From Mesorhizobium sangaii (GTDB taxonomy: Bacteria; Pseudomonadota; Alphaproteobacteria; Rhizobiales; Rhizobiaceae): a DNA stretch of 64,000 nucleotides. Shown here piece after piece: positions 31,019 to 40,120 of the stretch. The stretch lies in NCBI RefSeq assembly GCF_014207355.1, contig NZ_JACHEF010000003.1, positions 905,763 through 969,762 on the forward strand, in the 5' to 3' direction. The translations under genes and the position numbers were made by a program. The notes below the pieces were generated by a model. The model searched no databases. It saw only the letters and a list, made by a program, of their open reading frames with translations, and was not told where the DNA came from. Every line of letters begins with the position of its first letter. Position 1 is the stretch's first letter.

Positions 31019-31566
31019 CACGGTCCTCCAACGATCCTGAGGTGGTTTTTCGTCTTCGAGGGCGCCGCGTCCTCCATCTCGCGCAGTGCGGCACGCGCCC
31101 TGCCGATGCGCGACATCAGCGTTCCCAGCGGCACGCTGCTCGCATCGGCCGCCTGTTGATAGGAAAGCCCTTCGATGGCGACGAGATGCAGGGCCGAGCG
31201 CTGTTCTTCCGGCAGGCTGAAAAAGGCTTCGCGCACCTGCGCCAGGCGCACGGAGTGTTCCTGCGGCGGCGGTGTGCTGCCCTCGGCAAGATATCCGGCC
31301 TGTTCGAGGCGAGCGGCCTCGGATTTGCGGGAGCGCATTTTGTCGATGAATGTGTTGTGCACGATCGACAGCAGCCATGCGCGCAAATTACCGCTAGAGC
31401 GGAAAGTGGCGCGCCGCTCATAGGCGCGCACCAGGGCGTCATGCACGAGATCCTCGGCGTCCGAGCTGTCACGCGTCAGCGAGCGCGCGTAGCGGCGCAG
31501 CGACCCGAGCTGCCCTATGATGTCAAAACGCGGCATCGACCGTTTCATGCCCTGTTTACGGAGCAT
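31018..31566 (-). CDS. ECF-type sigma factor
   Basis: 182 residues. Region 2 is visible as LTRDSSDAEDLVHDALVRAY and LRAWLLSIVHNTFIDKMRSR; region 4 is LPEEQRSALHLVAIEGLSYQ then QAADASSVPLGTLMSRIGRA. The start at 31566 has AGGA 7 nt upstream; an ATG seven codons later is an alternative. The sigma factor directs RNA polymerase to stress promoters and is coupled to the anti-sigma gene by a 4-nt overlap. It is not EcfG itself, because no PhyR/NepR genes are adjacent and the partner is a membrane anti-sigma. Confidence 0.9.
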   Translation of the reverse strand: MLRKQGMKRSMPRFDIIGQLGSLRRYARSLTRDSSDAEDLVHDALVRAYERRATFRSSGNLRAWLLSIVHNTFIDKMRSRKSEAARLEQAGYLAEGSTPPPQEHSVRLAQVREAFFSLPEEQRSALHLVAIEGLSYQQAADASSVPLGTLMSRIGRARAALREMEDAAPSKTKNHLRIVGGP

Positions 31567-31769
31567 GTGGGGATCCTAATCCCTGCCGCGCCAATATTTT
31601 CGCGGATCTCTGGAGGACATCGTTCGCAACTGCCCTCGGTGCAGTTACCCCGCAGGCGCGCAACACCCACCTGCGATAGGTTCACAAGCCCAATTCCATT
31701 TGAAGGGCCGCGCGCCTTGGGGTGCCGCCTGTCTTGCGTTGTGCAGGTGACACTGGGCCGAGTGAACGA

Positions 31770-32585
31770 TCAGGGCCTTTCGCCGCGCCGCAGCTTGCCT
31801 TCAATGGCGGCGATCACGGGCATCAGATCGGCAACGCCGTTGACAACGAAATGCGCGCCGGCGGCCGTGAGTTTGGCCGATGCCGCGGCCCGTTTCACCC
31901 TGAACACATCCGCAGCCATAGCCTGCGTCTCCGCCAGCGTGTGACCAAAGACATTGCCGGTCACCGCCACGCCGACGGTCCACGCGCCCGCATTGATCCC
32001 CTCGCCGATACCGACCTCGGTGTCATCGACCTTGACACACAGCCACGGCGGATAGACGCCGAGTTCGGTCAGCGCTTTCCAGAGCATGAACGGCGTCGGC
32101 CTGCCGTCGGCCGTATCGCCGGTGCAGACCAGGCAATCCGGCGAAAAGCCCTGCGCGGCAGCAACCGGCAGTATCTCCGCCATGATGTCGCGCGTGTAGC
32201 CGGTTGTCGTGCCGATCTTGAGGCCGCGCTTCCGCAACGCCTTGACCACATCGACAACACCGGGAATGACATCCGAGAACCGCGCCGCCACGGCCCGGTT
32301 CTTCGGCACGAATACCTGATAGATGGCGTCGATATCGGCCTCCGTCGGCGCATGCCCGTGCTGCTCCGTCCAGGCGGCGGCGATCCTGGGCTGTGCCAGC
32401 AGTGCTGCGATATGCGGGCGCTTGGCCATTCCCATCGGCCCCCTCGCCTCATCGACGCTGATCGCCACGCCGAATTCGGCGAAGGCCTCGACAAAGACAC
32501 CCATCGGCGCCAGCGAACCGTGATCGACAACGGTGCCGGCCCAGTCGAGCACGATGGCGCGAAGCAAACCATGGGTGGGCATCAT
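31770..32585 (-). CDS. phnX: Phosphonoacetaldehyde hydrolase (phosphonatase)
   Basis: 271 residues of the HAD superfamily. The nucleophile Asp lies in VLDWAGTVVDHGS, the hallmark DWAGTxxD of PhnX. The Schiff-base Lys is in MGMAKRPHIAALL, and the acidic metal site in LCVKVDDTEVGIGEGINAGA. PhnX cleaves phosphonoacetaldehyde to acetaldehyde and phosphate, the last step of 2-aminoethylphosphonate use. The start overlaps the stop of the FAD oxidoreductase gene by 4 nt, so both act in one pathway. The usual transaminase gene phnW is not in the window. Confidence 0.94.
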   Translation of the reverse strand: MMPTHGLLRAIVLDWAGTVVDHGSLAPMGVFVEAFAEFGVAISVDEARGPMGMAKRPHIAALLAQPRIAAAWTEQHGHAPTEADIDAIYQVFVPKNRAVAARFSDVIPGVVDVVKALRKRGLKIGTTTGYTRDIMAEILPVAAAQGFSPDCLVCTGDTADGRPTPFMLWKALTELGVYPPWLCVKVDDTEVGIGEGINAGAWTVGVAVTGNVFGHTLAETQAMAADVFRVKRAAASAKLTAAGAHFVVNGVADLMPVIAAIEGKLRRGERP

Positions 32586-33742
32586 GCGATCTTCCTGGCG
32601 TCCGCCGTGGTTGAACCGAAAAGCTCGTCGACCACCTCTTCGGCGATCGCGAACGAGGTGCTGGCGCCGGTGCCGCTGGTGATCATGACCAGCCGCACGC
32701 CCTCCCGAGGCGCGTCGGCGAACATCGTTTGGCCGGTTGCCGAGGCATAGATGCCGGTCCAGCGTTCCAGCACGGGCGGCGGCGGGCCACCAAAGACGGC
32801 GCTGAACTCCTCGAGGATGAGGTCGTCGACACGCCCCGAGGCGAACGGATCGGGCGTTGTCGCATAATGGTGGGAATCGCCCACCACGAGCGTGCCATCG
32901 GCACTCTGGACGACGATCAGATGCACGCCGTTGTCGAGCGCGTCGCGTTGCTCTACTTCCAGCCGGCTTCGCAACGCGGCGGCTTCTGGCAAAGCGGCGT
33001 AACCGCTGTAACGCGCCAGCCCAAGATCCGACATCACCGCTGCCGGCAACCGGAAGCCGGGATCGGCAAGGCGCATCATCTGCAATTTGCAGCGGGTGAC
33101 GCCGTATAGCGCGATGCGATCGGGGTAAAGCGTGGCCAGATCGTCGCCGGGGCAGACGATCACCTTGTCGGCGAAAACCGGGCCCCGGCTGGTCTCGATC
33201 TCGGGCGGCTCGATCGAGCGCACCGCCGTCTCGCGCCGGAATTCGACGCCGTGCTTTTCGGCGAGGAAGGTTGCCAGCTGCGGGATGGCCTGGCGAGATT
33301 CGACACGCACATCGTGCGGGCTCCACAGCCCGCCGGCAAAATTCCGGCCCGCCAGTTCGGGATGGTCGCGACGAAGCGCATCGGGTTCGAGCAGCAGACA
33401 ACCCTCGCCCATCTCGGTTTGAAGAAACGCCTCGACCACCGAGCGCGCTTCCGGGCGGCGCGCGACGACGACCACGCCGCGCTGGATGACTTTGATGCCG
33501 GCGGGCGCGGCCAGTTCCAGCCAGATGTCGCGAGATCGCATGGCACGTCGCCATACCTGGCCGCGTTCCTGACCACTGACCGTAACAAAGCCGAAATTAC
33601 GCACCGAAGCGCCGTTGGCCTGAGCGTCGCGGTCTATGACGACGACGCTGAGACCGCGACGGATGGCGGCGAGCGCATGGGCGAGACCGACAATGCCGGC
33701 GCCAACGATGGCGAGGTCGAACTGTTGGTGTCTGCTTGTCAT
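32582..33742 (-). CDS. FAD-dependent oxidoreductase of phosphonate catabolism (TIGR03364-like)
   Basis: 386 residues from ATG 33742; the open frame continues far upstream but antisense to the aminotransferase gene, so it is excluded. The N-terminal FAD site is FDLAIVGAGIVGLAHALAAI. The rest is of the DAO/glycine-oxidase type (ASVRNFGFVTVSGQERGQVW; GTLVVGDSHHYATTPDPF; GIYASATGQTMFADAPREGV). Oxidoreductases of this group occur next to phnX and oxidise 2-aminoethylphosphonate, or its N-methyl form, to phosphonoacetaldehyde. This would replace the PhnW transaminase. The direct coupling to phnX by ATGA supports that role. Divergent from the aromatic aminotransferase gene. Confidence 0.86.
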   Translation of the reverse strand: MTSRHQQFDLAIVGAGIVGLAHALAAIRRGLSVVVIDRDAQANGASVRNFGFVTVSGQERGQVWRRAMRSRDIWLELAAPAGIKVIQRGVVVVARRPEARSVVEAFLQTEMGEGCLLLEPDALRRDHPELAGRNFAGGLWSPHDVRVESRQAIPQLATFLAEKHGVEFRRETAVRSIEPPEIETSRGPVFADKVIVCPGDDLATLYPDRIALYGVTRCKLQMMRLADPGFRLPAAVMSDLGLARYSGYAALPEAAALRSRLEVEQRDALDNGVHLIVVQSADGTLVVGDSHHYATTPDPFASGRVDDLILEEFSAVFGGPPPPVLERWTGIYASATGQTMFADAPREGVRLVMITSGTGASTSFAIAEEVVDELFGSTTADARKIA

Positions 33743-33889
33743 TTTCCCCACGCGGATCAAAGGTCTCTCATCAAACTCTGTCCATATGACAGGAGCGTGT
33801 ACGACGCAGCTGCAGAATCCGCGTCTCGGGGTGGCGCAACTAAAGCGCTGGCGAAATACGTCCGATTTGCGTATCACTCCGCCGCGCCA

Positions 33890-35089
33890 ATGGAACCATT
33901 GCCAATGTTTGAAGATCTGCAGCCCGCCCCCGCCGACAAGATCCTTGCCTTGATCGGCCTCTATCGCGCCGATCCGCGTCCCGACAAGGTCGATCTCGGT
34001 GTCGGCGTCTACAAGGATCGCAATGGCAAGACGCCGGTCATGCGTGCCGTGCGCGAGGCCGAAAAGCGCCTGCTGCAGGGCCAGGACACCAAGACCTATC
34101 TCGGCCTGGCCGGCGATGTCGGCTTCAACGTGGTGATGGCCAAGCTTGCCTTCGGTCCAGGCGCCGACATGACGCGCATCCGCGCCGCACAGGCGCCCGG
34201 CGGCTCGGGCGCACTGCGCCTGGTGGCGGAACTGCTGAAGCGGACGCGTTCGGACGCGACGACCTGGCTTTCGGACCCGACCTGGCCGAACCACATGCCG
34301 GTGATGCGCGCCGCTGGCCTGCAGATCCGCGAATACCCCTATTTCGATGCGGCTTCGGGTGCCGTTCGCTTCGACGACATGCTGGCAGCGCTGCGGACGG
34401 CAAAGAGCGGCGACGTAGTGCTGCTGCATGGCTGCTGCCACAACCCGACCGGCGCCAATCTGGACAGCGCCCAATGGGCGGCCGTTGCCGATCTGGTCGT
34501 CGAGCGTGGCCTGCTGCCGTTTGTCGACATCGCCTATCAGGGCTTTGGCGATGGCCTCGAGGCCGATGCTCTCGGCTTGCGCCTGCTGGCCGCGAAGGTT
34601 CCGGAAATGGTCGTCGCGTCGAGTTGCTCGAAGAACTTCGCCGTCTACCGCGACCGCGTCGGCGCGGCGATGATCCTGGCCAAGGACGGAGCCCAAGCCG
34701 ATCTGGCGATGGGTCAAATGCTGTCGGCGGCGCGCGCCATGTATTCGATGCCGCCGGATCACGGTGCCGCCGCAGTGCGCATCGTGCTGGAAGACGCTGC
34801 GTTGCGCGCGGACTGGGAGGCCGAACTCGAGGAGATGCGGCTGCGCATGCTCAGGCTGCGGGTGCAGTTCGCCGAGGCGCTGCGCCGGCAGTCCAATTCC
34901 GACCGCTTCGATTTCGTAGCCAGCCACCGGGGCATGTTCTCCCGCCTTGGCCTCACGGAGGCGCAGGTCGAGCGGCTGCGCGCCGAGCACGGTATCTACA
35001 TGGTCGGCGACAGCCGCATCAACGTCGCCGGTCTGCCCGAGGACGGGATGGACGAACTGGCCAAGGCGATCGTTTCCGTTCTTGATTGA
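33890..35089 (+). CDS. Aromatic/aspartate aminotransferase, class I
   Basis: 399 residues from ATG 33890; the frame is open back to 33251 through the neighbouring gene and is cut there. The start EPLPMFEDLQPAPADKILAL is the usual opening of the TyrB/AspC group. The PLP lysine is in SSCSKNFAVYRDRVGAAMI; further cofactor contacts are LLHGCCHNPTGANLD and FVDIAYQGFGDGLE. It transfers amino groups between aromatic amino acids or aspartate and 2-oxoglutarate. With only motif data, aspartate and aromatic specificity cannot be separated. Transcribed alone toward mazG. Confidence 0.9.
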   Translation: MEPLPMFEDLQPAPADKILALIGLYRADPRPDKVDLGVGVYKDRNGKTPVMRAVREAEKRLLQGQDTKTYLGLAGDVGFNVVMAKLAFGPGADMTRIRAAQAPGGSGALRLVAELLKRTRSDATTWLSDPTWPNHMPVMRAAGLQIREYPYFDAASGAVRFDDMLAALRTAKSGDVVLLHGCCHNPTGANLDSAQWAAVADLVVERGLLPFVDIAYQGFGDGLEADALGLRLLAAKVPEMVVASSCSKNFAVYRDRVGAAMILAKDGAQADLAMGQMLSAARAMYSMPPDHGAAAVRIVLEDAALRADWEAELEEMRLRMLRLRVQFAEALRRQSNSDRFDFVASHRGMFSRLGLTEAQVERLRAEHGIYMVGDSRINVAGLPEDGMDELAKAIVSVLD

Positions 35090-35179
35090 CAGGGCTGGAC
35101 ATCCAGCGCCTGTGGACAAGGCTTCCTTGCCGGCCGACAGCGTTGGCCGTGCGAGCGGCAGCGCGATAGCATCGGTCGC

Positions 35180-36004
35180 ATGACGCCATCGAAAGACATT
35201 TCACGCCTGATCGAGATCATGGCAGCGCTGCGTGCGCCGAAGACTGGTTGTCCATGGGACATCGAGCAGGATTTCTCGACCATCGCGCCCTATACGATCG
35301 AGGAGGCCTATGAGGTGGCGGATGCCATCGCGCGCGGTGACCTCGACGATCTGCGCGACGAACTCGGCGACCTTCTGCTGCAGGTCGTCTACCACGCGCA
35401 AATGGCCGAGGAGGCCGGTGAATTTGCCTTCGGCGATGTGGTCCAGGCCATCACGACGAAGATGATCCGTCGCCACCCGCATGTCTTCGGCGACGAGAAG
35501 GCCCGCAGCGCCGGCATGGCCAAGGGCATGTGGGAAAAGATCAAGGCCGAGGAAAAGGGGGAGAAACGAAGTGCCCGCCTCGCCCGCGGTCTCGACCCCG
35601 AGGACAATGGCAAGGGGTTTCTGGACAGTATTCCCGTCGCCCTGCCCGCGCTGACGCGAGCGCTGAAACTGCAGGAGAAAGCCGCCCGCGTCGGCTTCGA
35701 CTGGAGCGAGGCAGCGCCTATCCTCGACAAGATCGAGGAAGAGATCGGCGAGTTGCGCGAGGCGCTGGCCAAGGGCGACACCACATCGATCAAGGACGAA
35801 TTCGGCGACATGCTGTTTGCCGTCGTCAATCTCGGCAGGCACCTCAAGCTCGATTCGGAAGCCGCGCTGAGCGGCACCAATGAGAAGTTCCGCTCACGCT
35901 TCCACTATGTCGAGCAGGCGCTGGAGAAATCCGGCAACACGCTGGACAAGGCGACCCTAGCCGAGATGGAAGCGCTCTGGCAGCAAGCAAAAACCGCGAA
36001 GTAA
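35180..36004 (+). CDS. mazG: Nucleoside triphosphate pyrophosphohydrolase MazG
   Basis: 274 residues with two MazG domains. The first has GCPWDIEQDFSTIAPYTIEE then DDLRDELGDLLLQVVYHAQM; the second has EEEIGELREALAKGD and DEFGDMLFAVVNLGRHL. Metal-binding ExxE and ExxD clusters are complete in both. MazG hydrolyses NTPs or dNTPs to monophosphates, housecleaning for damaged nucleotides and (p)ppGpp precursors. Convergent with hflX, 6 nt between the stop codons. Confidence 0.94.
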   Translation: MTPSKDISRLIEIMAALRAPKTGCPWDIEQDFSTIAPYTIEEAYEVADAIARGDLDDLRDELGDLLLQVVYHAQMAEEAGEFAFGDVVQAITTKMIRRHPHVFGDEKARSAGMAKGMWEKIKAEEKGEKRSARLARGLDPEDNGKGFLDSIPVALPALTRALKLQEKAARVGFDWSEAAPILDKIEEEIGELREALAKGDTTSIKDEFGDMLFAVVNLGRHLKLDSEAALSGTNEKFRSRFHYVEQALEKSGNTLDKATLAEMEALWQQAKTAK

Positions 36005-36010
36005 GCGACG

Positions 36011-37402
36011 TTACCCTTTGGTTTTGGCGCGCAATCTGCTTTCGATCTCGTCGCGGGCGCTTTGCGTCGCCTTGAGCGAGATGGTGGCGCTGCCGTTGTC
36101 ATTGTCGGTTCGCGAAACGACGTCGCCATTGCGGTAGAGCCAGTCGACAAGACCGAACTGTGCCGGCTCGATCGTCACCGTCAGGTCTTCGAGCTCGCCC
36201 GCCATGCGCGTTTCGATGATCGCCTTCAGCGCATCGATGCCCTCGCCGGTCACCGCCGACACCGCAACCGGCGGTGCCTTGCTGGCGTCGGCGCCATCGG
36301 CAAGAAGCCGGTTCCGGTTGCCTTCGTCGAGCCTGTCGATCTTGTTCCACACTTCGATGACCCGCTTGGCGTCGCCGGCGTCGACACCGAGGTCGGCGAG
36401 GATGCGCTCGACATCCTCGGCCTGCGCGGCTGTGTCGGGATCGGAAATGTCGCGCAGGTGGATGACGAGGTCGGCCTCCACCACCTCTTCCAGAGTGGCG
36501 CGGAAAGCGGCGATCAGATGCGTCGGCAAGTCCGAGATGAAACCGACGGTGTCGGAAAGGATGATCGGCGTGCCATGCGGCAGGCGCACGCGGCGCAGCG
36601 TCGGGTCGAGAGTGGCGAACAGCATGTCCTGAGCCAGCACGCCGGCTCCGGTCAGCCGGTTGAACAAGGTCGACTTGCCGGCATTGGTGTAGCCGACGAT
36701 GGCCACCACCGGAAACGGCACCTTCTTGCGCTTGGCGCGGTGCAGGTCGCGGGTGCGGCGCACGGTTTCCAGTTCGTGCTTCAGCTTGATGATCTTGTCC
36801 TGAAGCACGCGCCGGTCCGATTCGATCTGCGTTTCACCGGGACCACCGAGGAAGCCGGCGCCGCCGCGCTGGCGCTCGAGGTGGGTCCAGCTGCGCACAA
36901 GACGGCCCTTCTGGTAATTGAGATGGGCAAGCTCGACCTGCAGCGTGCCTTCCTTGGTGCGCGCGCGCTCGCCAAAGATCTCAAGGATCAGCCCGGTGCG
37001 GTCCAGCACTTTGGCATTCAGTTCCTTTTCGAGATTGCGCTGCTGCACCGGGGTCAGCGGATGGTCGACGATGACCACTTCCGCATGACCCTCTTTGACG
37101 ATTTCGGCGAACTCGGCGACTTTGCCGCTGCCGAGCAACGTCGCCGGGCGCGGATCGTTGACGGTCACGACCGCCGTGTGGATCAGGTCCAGGTTGATGG
37201 CGCGGGCAAGGCCGACGGCCTCGTCATGACGAGCGTCGGCCGAACGCGTCAGCCGCGGACGGTTGGTATCGTCATCGCCGCGCGGCTGGCGGGTAAGCAC
37301 CGGCACGATGACAACGGCCCGGGTCGGGCCCTTGGCTTCCGTCCCGGGATGATGTGCTGGTTTTCCGCGAACTGGTGCGTCCGCGTCTCTCTCACGTGCC
37401 AA
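36011..37402 (-). CDS. hflX: Ribosome-associated GTPase HflX
   Basis: 463 residues. An N-terminal glycine-rich HflX domain (VNDPRPATLLGSGKVAEFAE; VIVDHPLTPVQQRNLEKELN) is followed by the coiled region with GGPGETQIESDRRVLQDKII. The G domain shows G1 GYTNAGKSTLFNRLTG, G3 SDTVGFISDLP and G4 VWNKIDRLDE. HflX splits stalled ribosomes, especially under heat stress. It begins directly after the hfq stop codon, the conserved hfq-hflX pair. The N-terminal 40 residues (Arg/Asp-rich) form an extension of uncertain role. Confidence 0.95.
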   Translation of the reverse strand: MARERDADAPVRGKPAHHPGTEAKGPTRAVVIVPVLTRQPRGDDDTNRPRLTRSADARHDEAVGLARAINLDLIHTAVVTVNDPRPATLLGSGKVAEFAEIVKEGHAEVVIVDHPLTPVQQRNLEKELNAKVLDRTGLILEIFGERARTKEGTLQVELAHLNYQKGRLVRSWTHLERQRGGAGFLGGPGETQIESDRRVLQDKIIKLKHELETVRRTRDLHRAKRKKVPFPVVAIVGYTNAGKSTLFNRLTGAGVLAQDMLFATLDPTLRRVRLPHGTPIILSDTVGFISDLPTHLIAAFRATLEEVVEADLVIHLRDISDPDTAAQAEDVERILADLGVDAGDAKRVIEVWNKIDRLDEGNRNRLLADGADASKAPPVAVSAVTGEGIDALKAIIETRMAGELEDLTVTIEPAQFGLVDWLYRNGDVVSRTDNDNGSATISLKATQSARDEIESRLRAKTKG

Positions 37403-37648
37403 TCAGGCGCCCTGGCTTTCCTCGCCATCGAACATCTGAACCGGCTGGCTCGGCATGATCGTGGAAATGGCGTGCTTGTAGACGAGCTGGGAATGACCGT
37501 CCCGGCGCAGCAGGACACAGAAATTGTCGAACGAAGTGACCACGCCGGTCAGCTTCACGCCGTTGATGAGGAAGATGGTGAGCGGGTTCTTGCTCTTGCG
37601 AACTGAATTCAGGAACAGGTCCTGAAGGTTTTGCGATCGTTCCGCCAT
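37403..37648 (-). CDS. hfq: RNA chaperone Hfq
   Basis: 81 residues from ATG 37648 (MAERSQNLQDLFLNSVRKSK), the normal alphaproteobacterial start; a longer frame from 37711 is not needed. The Sm1 motif is FLINGVKLTGVVTSFDNFCV and the Sm2 motif is QLVYKHAISTIMPS, with the distal-face and proximal-face residues (YKH) conserved. The hexamer pairs small RNAs with mRNAs and is required for nif and stress regulation in rhizobia. The C-terminus is short, as usual in this group. Confidence 0.97.
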   Translation of the reverse strand: MAERSQNLQDLFLNSVRKSKNPLTIFLINGVKLTGVVTSFDNFCVLLRRDGHSQLVYKHAISTIMPSQPVQMFDGEESQGA

Positions 37649-37793
37649 TGTTCTTGTCTTTCGCCGATCCCCTTCGGTTTGCAAGCCAATGCGCCAAATT
37701 AACGGGCACATGTCAAGCGCGCAAACACCGTCTTGTCGTCAGTAACGACAAGCAGAACGAGATTAATTGATGTTCATTCCACCTGTGCGGTTA

Positions 37794-38657
37794 TCAGGCT
37801 GGACTTTTTTCCGCAATGTCAAAAAAGGCCTGACGCAAGGAAAGTGTTACTGAGCCGGGGTGTCCATTGGCAACCGGATCGCCATCGATGGCCACCACCG
37901 GCATGGCAATTGTCGTCGCGGAACTGATGAACGCCTCACGCGCTGCCTTGGCCTCGGCGACGGAAAAACCACGCTCCTCGATCTTCAGGCCGAGGCTGGC
38001 CGCCACCTCGAACATGGTCGTGCGGGTGATGCCCCGCAGGATGCCGTGCTCGGCCGGCCTGGTGACCAGAACGCCATCCCTAGTGACGATCCAGGCATTC
38101 GACGAGCCGCCTTCCTTGACCGTGCCGTCGCCGTCGACGAACCATGCCTCCTGCGCACCGGCTTCCTTGGCCTTCTGCTTGGCAAGCACGTTAGGCAGCA
38201 GGCCGACGCTCTTGATATCGACCCGGTCCCAGCGATTCTCCGGCACGGTTATGACCGCAATGCCGGTTTCAGCCCGCTTTGCTCCGGCGGCAGGATCGGC
38301 TTTCCTGGCTGTGACCACCAGGGACGACTTGGTGTCCGCCGACGGGAAGACAAAGTCTCGGATGGCGACGCCGCGCGTGACCTGGACATAGACCAGGCCG
38401 TTGGCGACATGATTGCGGTTGACCACCTCGCGCAGGATGAGCGGCAGGACACCGCGCGTCACCGGCCAGGCAATCGACAGTTCGGTCAGCGAGCGGTTCA
38501 ACCGGGCCAGATGGCGCGGCATGTCGACGATGAAGCCACGCGCCACCTCGCACACCTCGTAGACACCATCGGCGAACTGATAGCCGCGGTCCTCGATATG
38601 CACGGCAGCGTCCGCGTGAGCGACGTAGCGCCCGTTGACATAGGCAATGCGCGGCAT
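37794..38657 (-). CDS. dat: D-amino-acid aminotransferase (class IV)
   Basis: 287 residues of PLP fold type IV. The start MPRIAYVNGRYVAHADAAVH and DRGYQFADGVYEVCEVARG are characteristic. The cofactor lysine is in RVDIKSVGLLPNVLAKQKAK; substrate contacts lie in GTVKEGGSSNAWIVTRDG and GITRTTMFEVAASLG. It makes D-glutamate or D-alanine for peptidoglycan from 2-oxo acids. It lies between ntrX and hfq on the same strand, its usual place in Rhizobiales. Branched-chain aminotransferase activity is an alternative but less likely by motif. Confidence 0.9.
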   Translation of the reverse strand: MPRIAYVNGRYVAHADAAVHIEDRGYQFADGVYEVCEVARGFIVDMPRHLARLNRSLTELSIAWPVTRGVLPLILREVVNRNHVANGLVYVQVTRGVAIRDFVFPSADTKSSLVVTARKADPAAGAKRAETGIAVITVPENRWDRVDIKSVGLLPNVLAKQKAKEAGAQEAWFVDGDGTVKEGGSSNAWIVTRDGVLVTRPAEHGILRGITRTTMFEVAASLGLKIEERGFSVAEAKAAREAFISSATTIAMPVVAIDGDPVANGHPGSVTLSLRQAFFDIAEKSPA

Positions 38658-38758
38658 TGGCGACCCCTGGATAATTCTCGGGCTTTCTTATGCGATTCCG
38701 CCGCTGCCGTAACCGGCAAATGGTTGGCCCAAGAGCGGCCGACCGGACGTCGCGCCGG

Positions 38759-40120
38759 TCAGACGCCCAGCGACTTCAACTTGCGGTGCAAAGCGGAGCG
38801 CTCCATGCCGATGAACTCGGCGGTTTTCGAGATGTTGCCGCCAAAGCGGTTGATCTGGGCGATCAGATAGTCCTTCTCGAACTGTTCGCGCGCCTCGCGC
38901 AGCGGCAGCGCCATGATGTGCTGGTCGGATTGATTCGGCGTGCGCGGCATGACATCGCCGATCTCGGACGGCAACAGGTCGGCGGTGATCGGCGCATCGA
39001 CGTCATCGCCGCGCGCCAGGATCATCAGGCGCTCGACATTGTTGCGCAGCTGGCGGACGTTGCCCGGCCAGTTGTGCGCCTGCAGCACGGCCAGCGCGTC
39101 ATCGCCGATGCGGCGCGGCTTGATGCCGGCCTGACGGGCGATCTGCTTCATGAAATTGTCGACAAGGTAAGGAATGTCCTCGCGCCGCTCGGCCAGTCCC
39201 GGCACCATGACCGGAACCACCGCCAGGCGATGATAAAGATCCTCGCGGAAACGCCCATCGGCGATCATCGCTTCGAGGTTCTGCGAGGTCGAGGAAATGA
39301 TACGGACGTCGACCTTGACCCGCTTAGTGCCACCTACCCGCTCGAACTGCTGCTCGACCAGCACGCGCAGGATCTTGTTCTGCGTCTCGCGCGGCATGTC
39401 GGCCACTTCGTCGATGTAGAGGATGCCGCGATGGGCCTCCTCGAGCGCGCCGACCTTGCGCTCGACACCGTTCGATTCGGTGCCGAACAGCTCGATCTCC
39501 ATGCGTTCGGGCGTGATGTTGGCGGCGCTCAATGTCACGAATGGCGCGCCCTTGCGTGCCGACAGCGTGTGGATGGCGCGCGCGGCCAGTTCCTTGCCCG
39601 AGCCTGACGGACCGATGATCATGACGCGGCTGTTGGTCGGTGCGACGCGCTCGATGGTCTGGCGCAGCTGGCTCATCGCCGACGACATGCCGATCAGATC
39701 GAAGGTTTCGCCGCTGCGCAGCTTGAGGTCGGAAACCTCGCGCCGCAATTTCGAGGTTTCGAGCGCACGCTCGGCAATGAGGATCAGCCTGTCGGCCTTG
39801 AACGGTTTTTCGATGAAGTCATAGGCGCCGCGACGAATGGCGGAGACGGCCGTTTCGATGTTGCCGTGACCGGAGATCATCACCACCGGCAAGGTCGGGT
39901 GCATCGTCTTGATCTCGTCGAGCAGCGCCAGGCCGTCCAGCCGCGAGCCCTGCAGCCAGATGTCGAGGAAAATCAGCCGCGGCGCCCGGTCGGCGATCGC
40001 CGCCAATGCGCTATCGGCATCGAATGCCGTGCGGGTTTCGTGACCTTCGTCGCTCAGGATGCCTGCGACGAGTTCACGGATGTCTTCCTCGTCATCGACG
40101 ATGAGAATATCAGACGCCAT
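38759..40120 (-). CDS. ntrX: Nitrogen regulation response regulator NtrX
   Basis: 453 residues from ATG 40120 (MASDILIVDDEEDIRELVAG), which overlaps the ntrY stop. Receiver phospho-acceptor Asp is in LIFLDIWLQGSRLDGLAL. The AAA+ domain has Walker A GPSGSGKELAARAIHTLSAR and Walker B GILYIDEVADMPRETQNKIL. The C-terminal Fis-type HTH is ISKTAEFIGMERSALHRKLK. The sigma-54 contact loop GAFTGA is missing (the segment reads ELFGTESNGVERKVGALEEA), as described for rhizobial and Brucella NtrX. It can therefore regulate without sigma-54 activation. Confidence 0.94.
   Translation of the reverse strand: MASDILIVDDEEDIRELVAGILSDEGHETRTAFDADSALAAIADRAPRLIFLDIWLQGSRLDGLALLDEIKTMHPTLPVVMISGHGNIETAVSAIRRGAYDFIEKPFKADRLILIAERALETSKLRREVSDLKLRSGETFDLIGMSSAMSQLRQTIERVAPTNSRVMIIGPSGSGKELAARAIHTLSARKGAPFVTLSAANITPERMEIELFGTESNGVERKVGALEEAHRGILYIDEVADMPRETQNKILRVLVEQQFERVGGTKRVKVDVRIISSTSQNLEAMIADGRFREDLYHRLAVVPVMVPGLAERREDIPYLVDNFMKQIARQAGIKPRRIGDDALAVLQAHNWPGNVRQLRNNVERLMILARGDDVDAPITADLLPSEIGDVMPRTPNQSDQHIMALPLREAREQFEKDYLIAQINRFGGNISKTAEFIGMERSALHRKLKSLGV

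Noticed and set aside
39480..39540. Missing GAFTGA in NtrX as novelty
   Set aside because: Already described for rhizobial and Brucella NtrX proteins, so not unusual.
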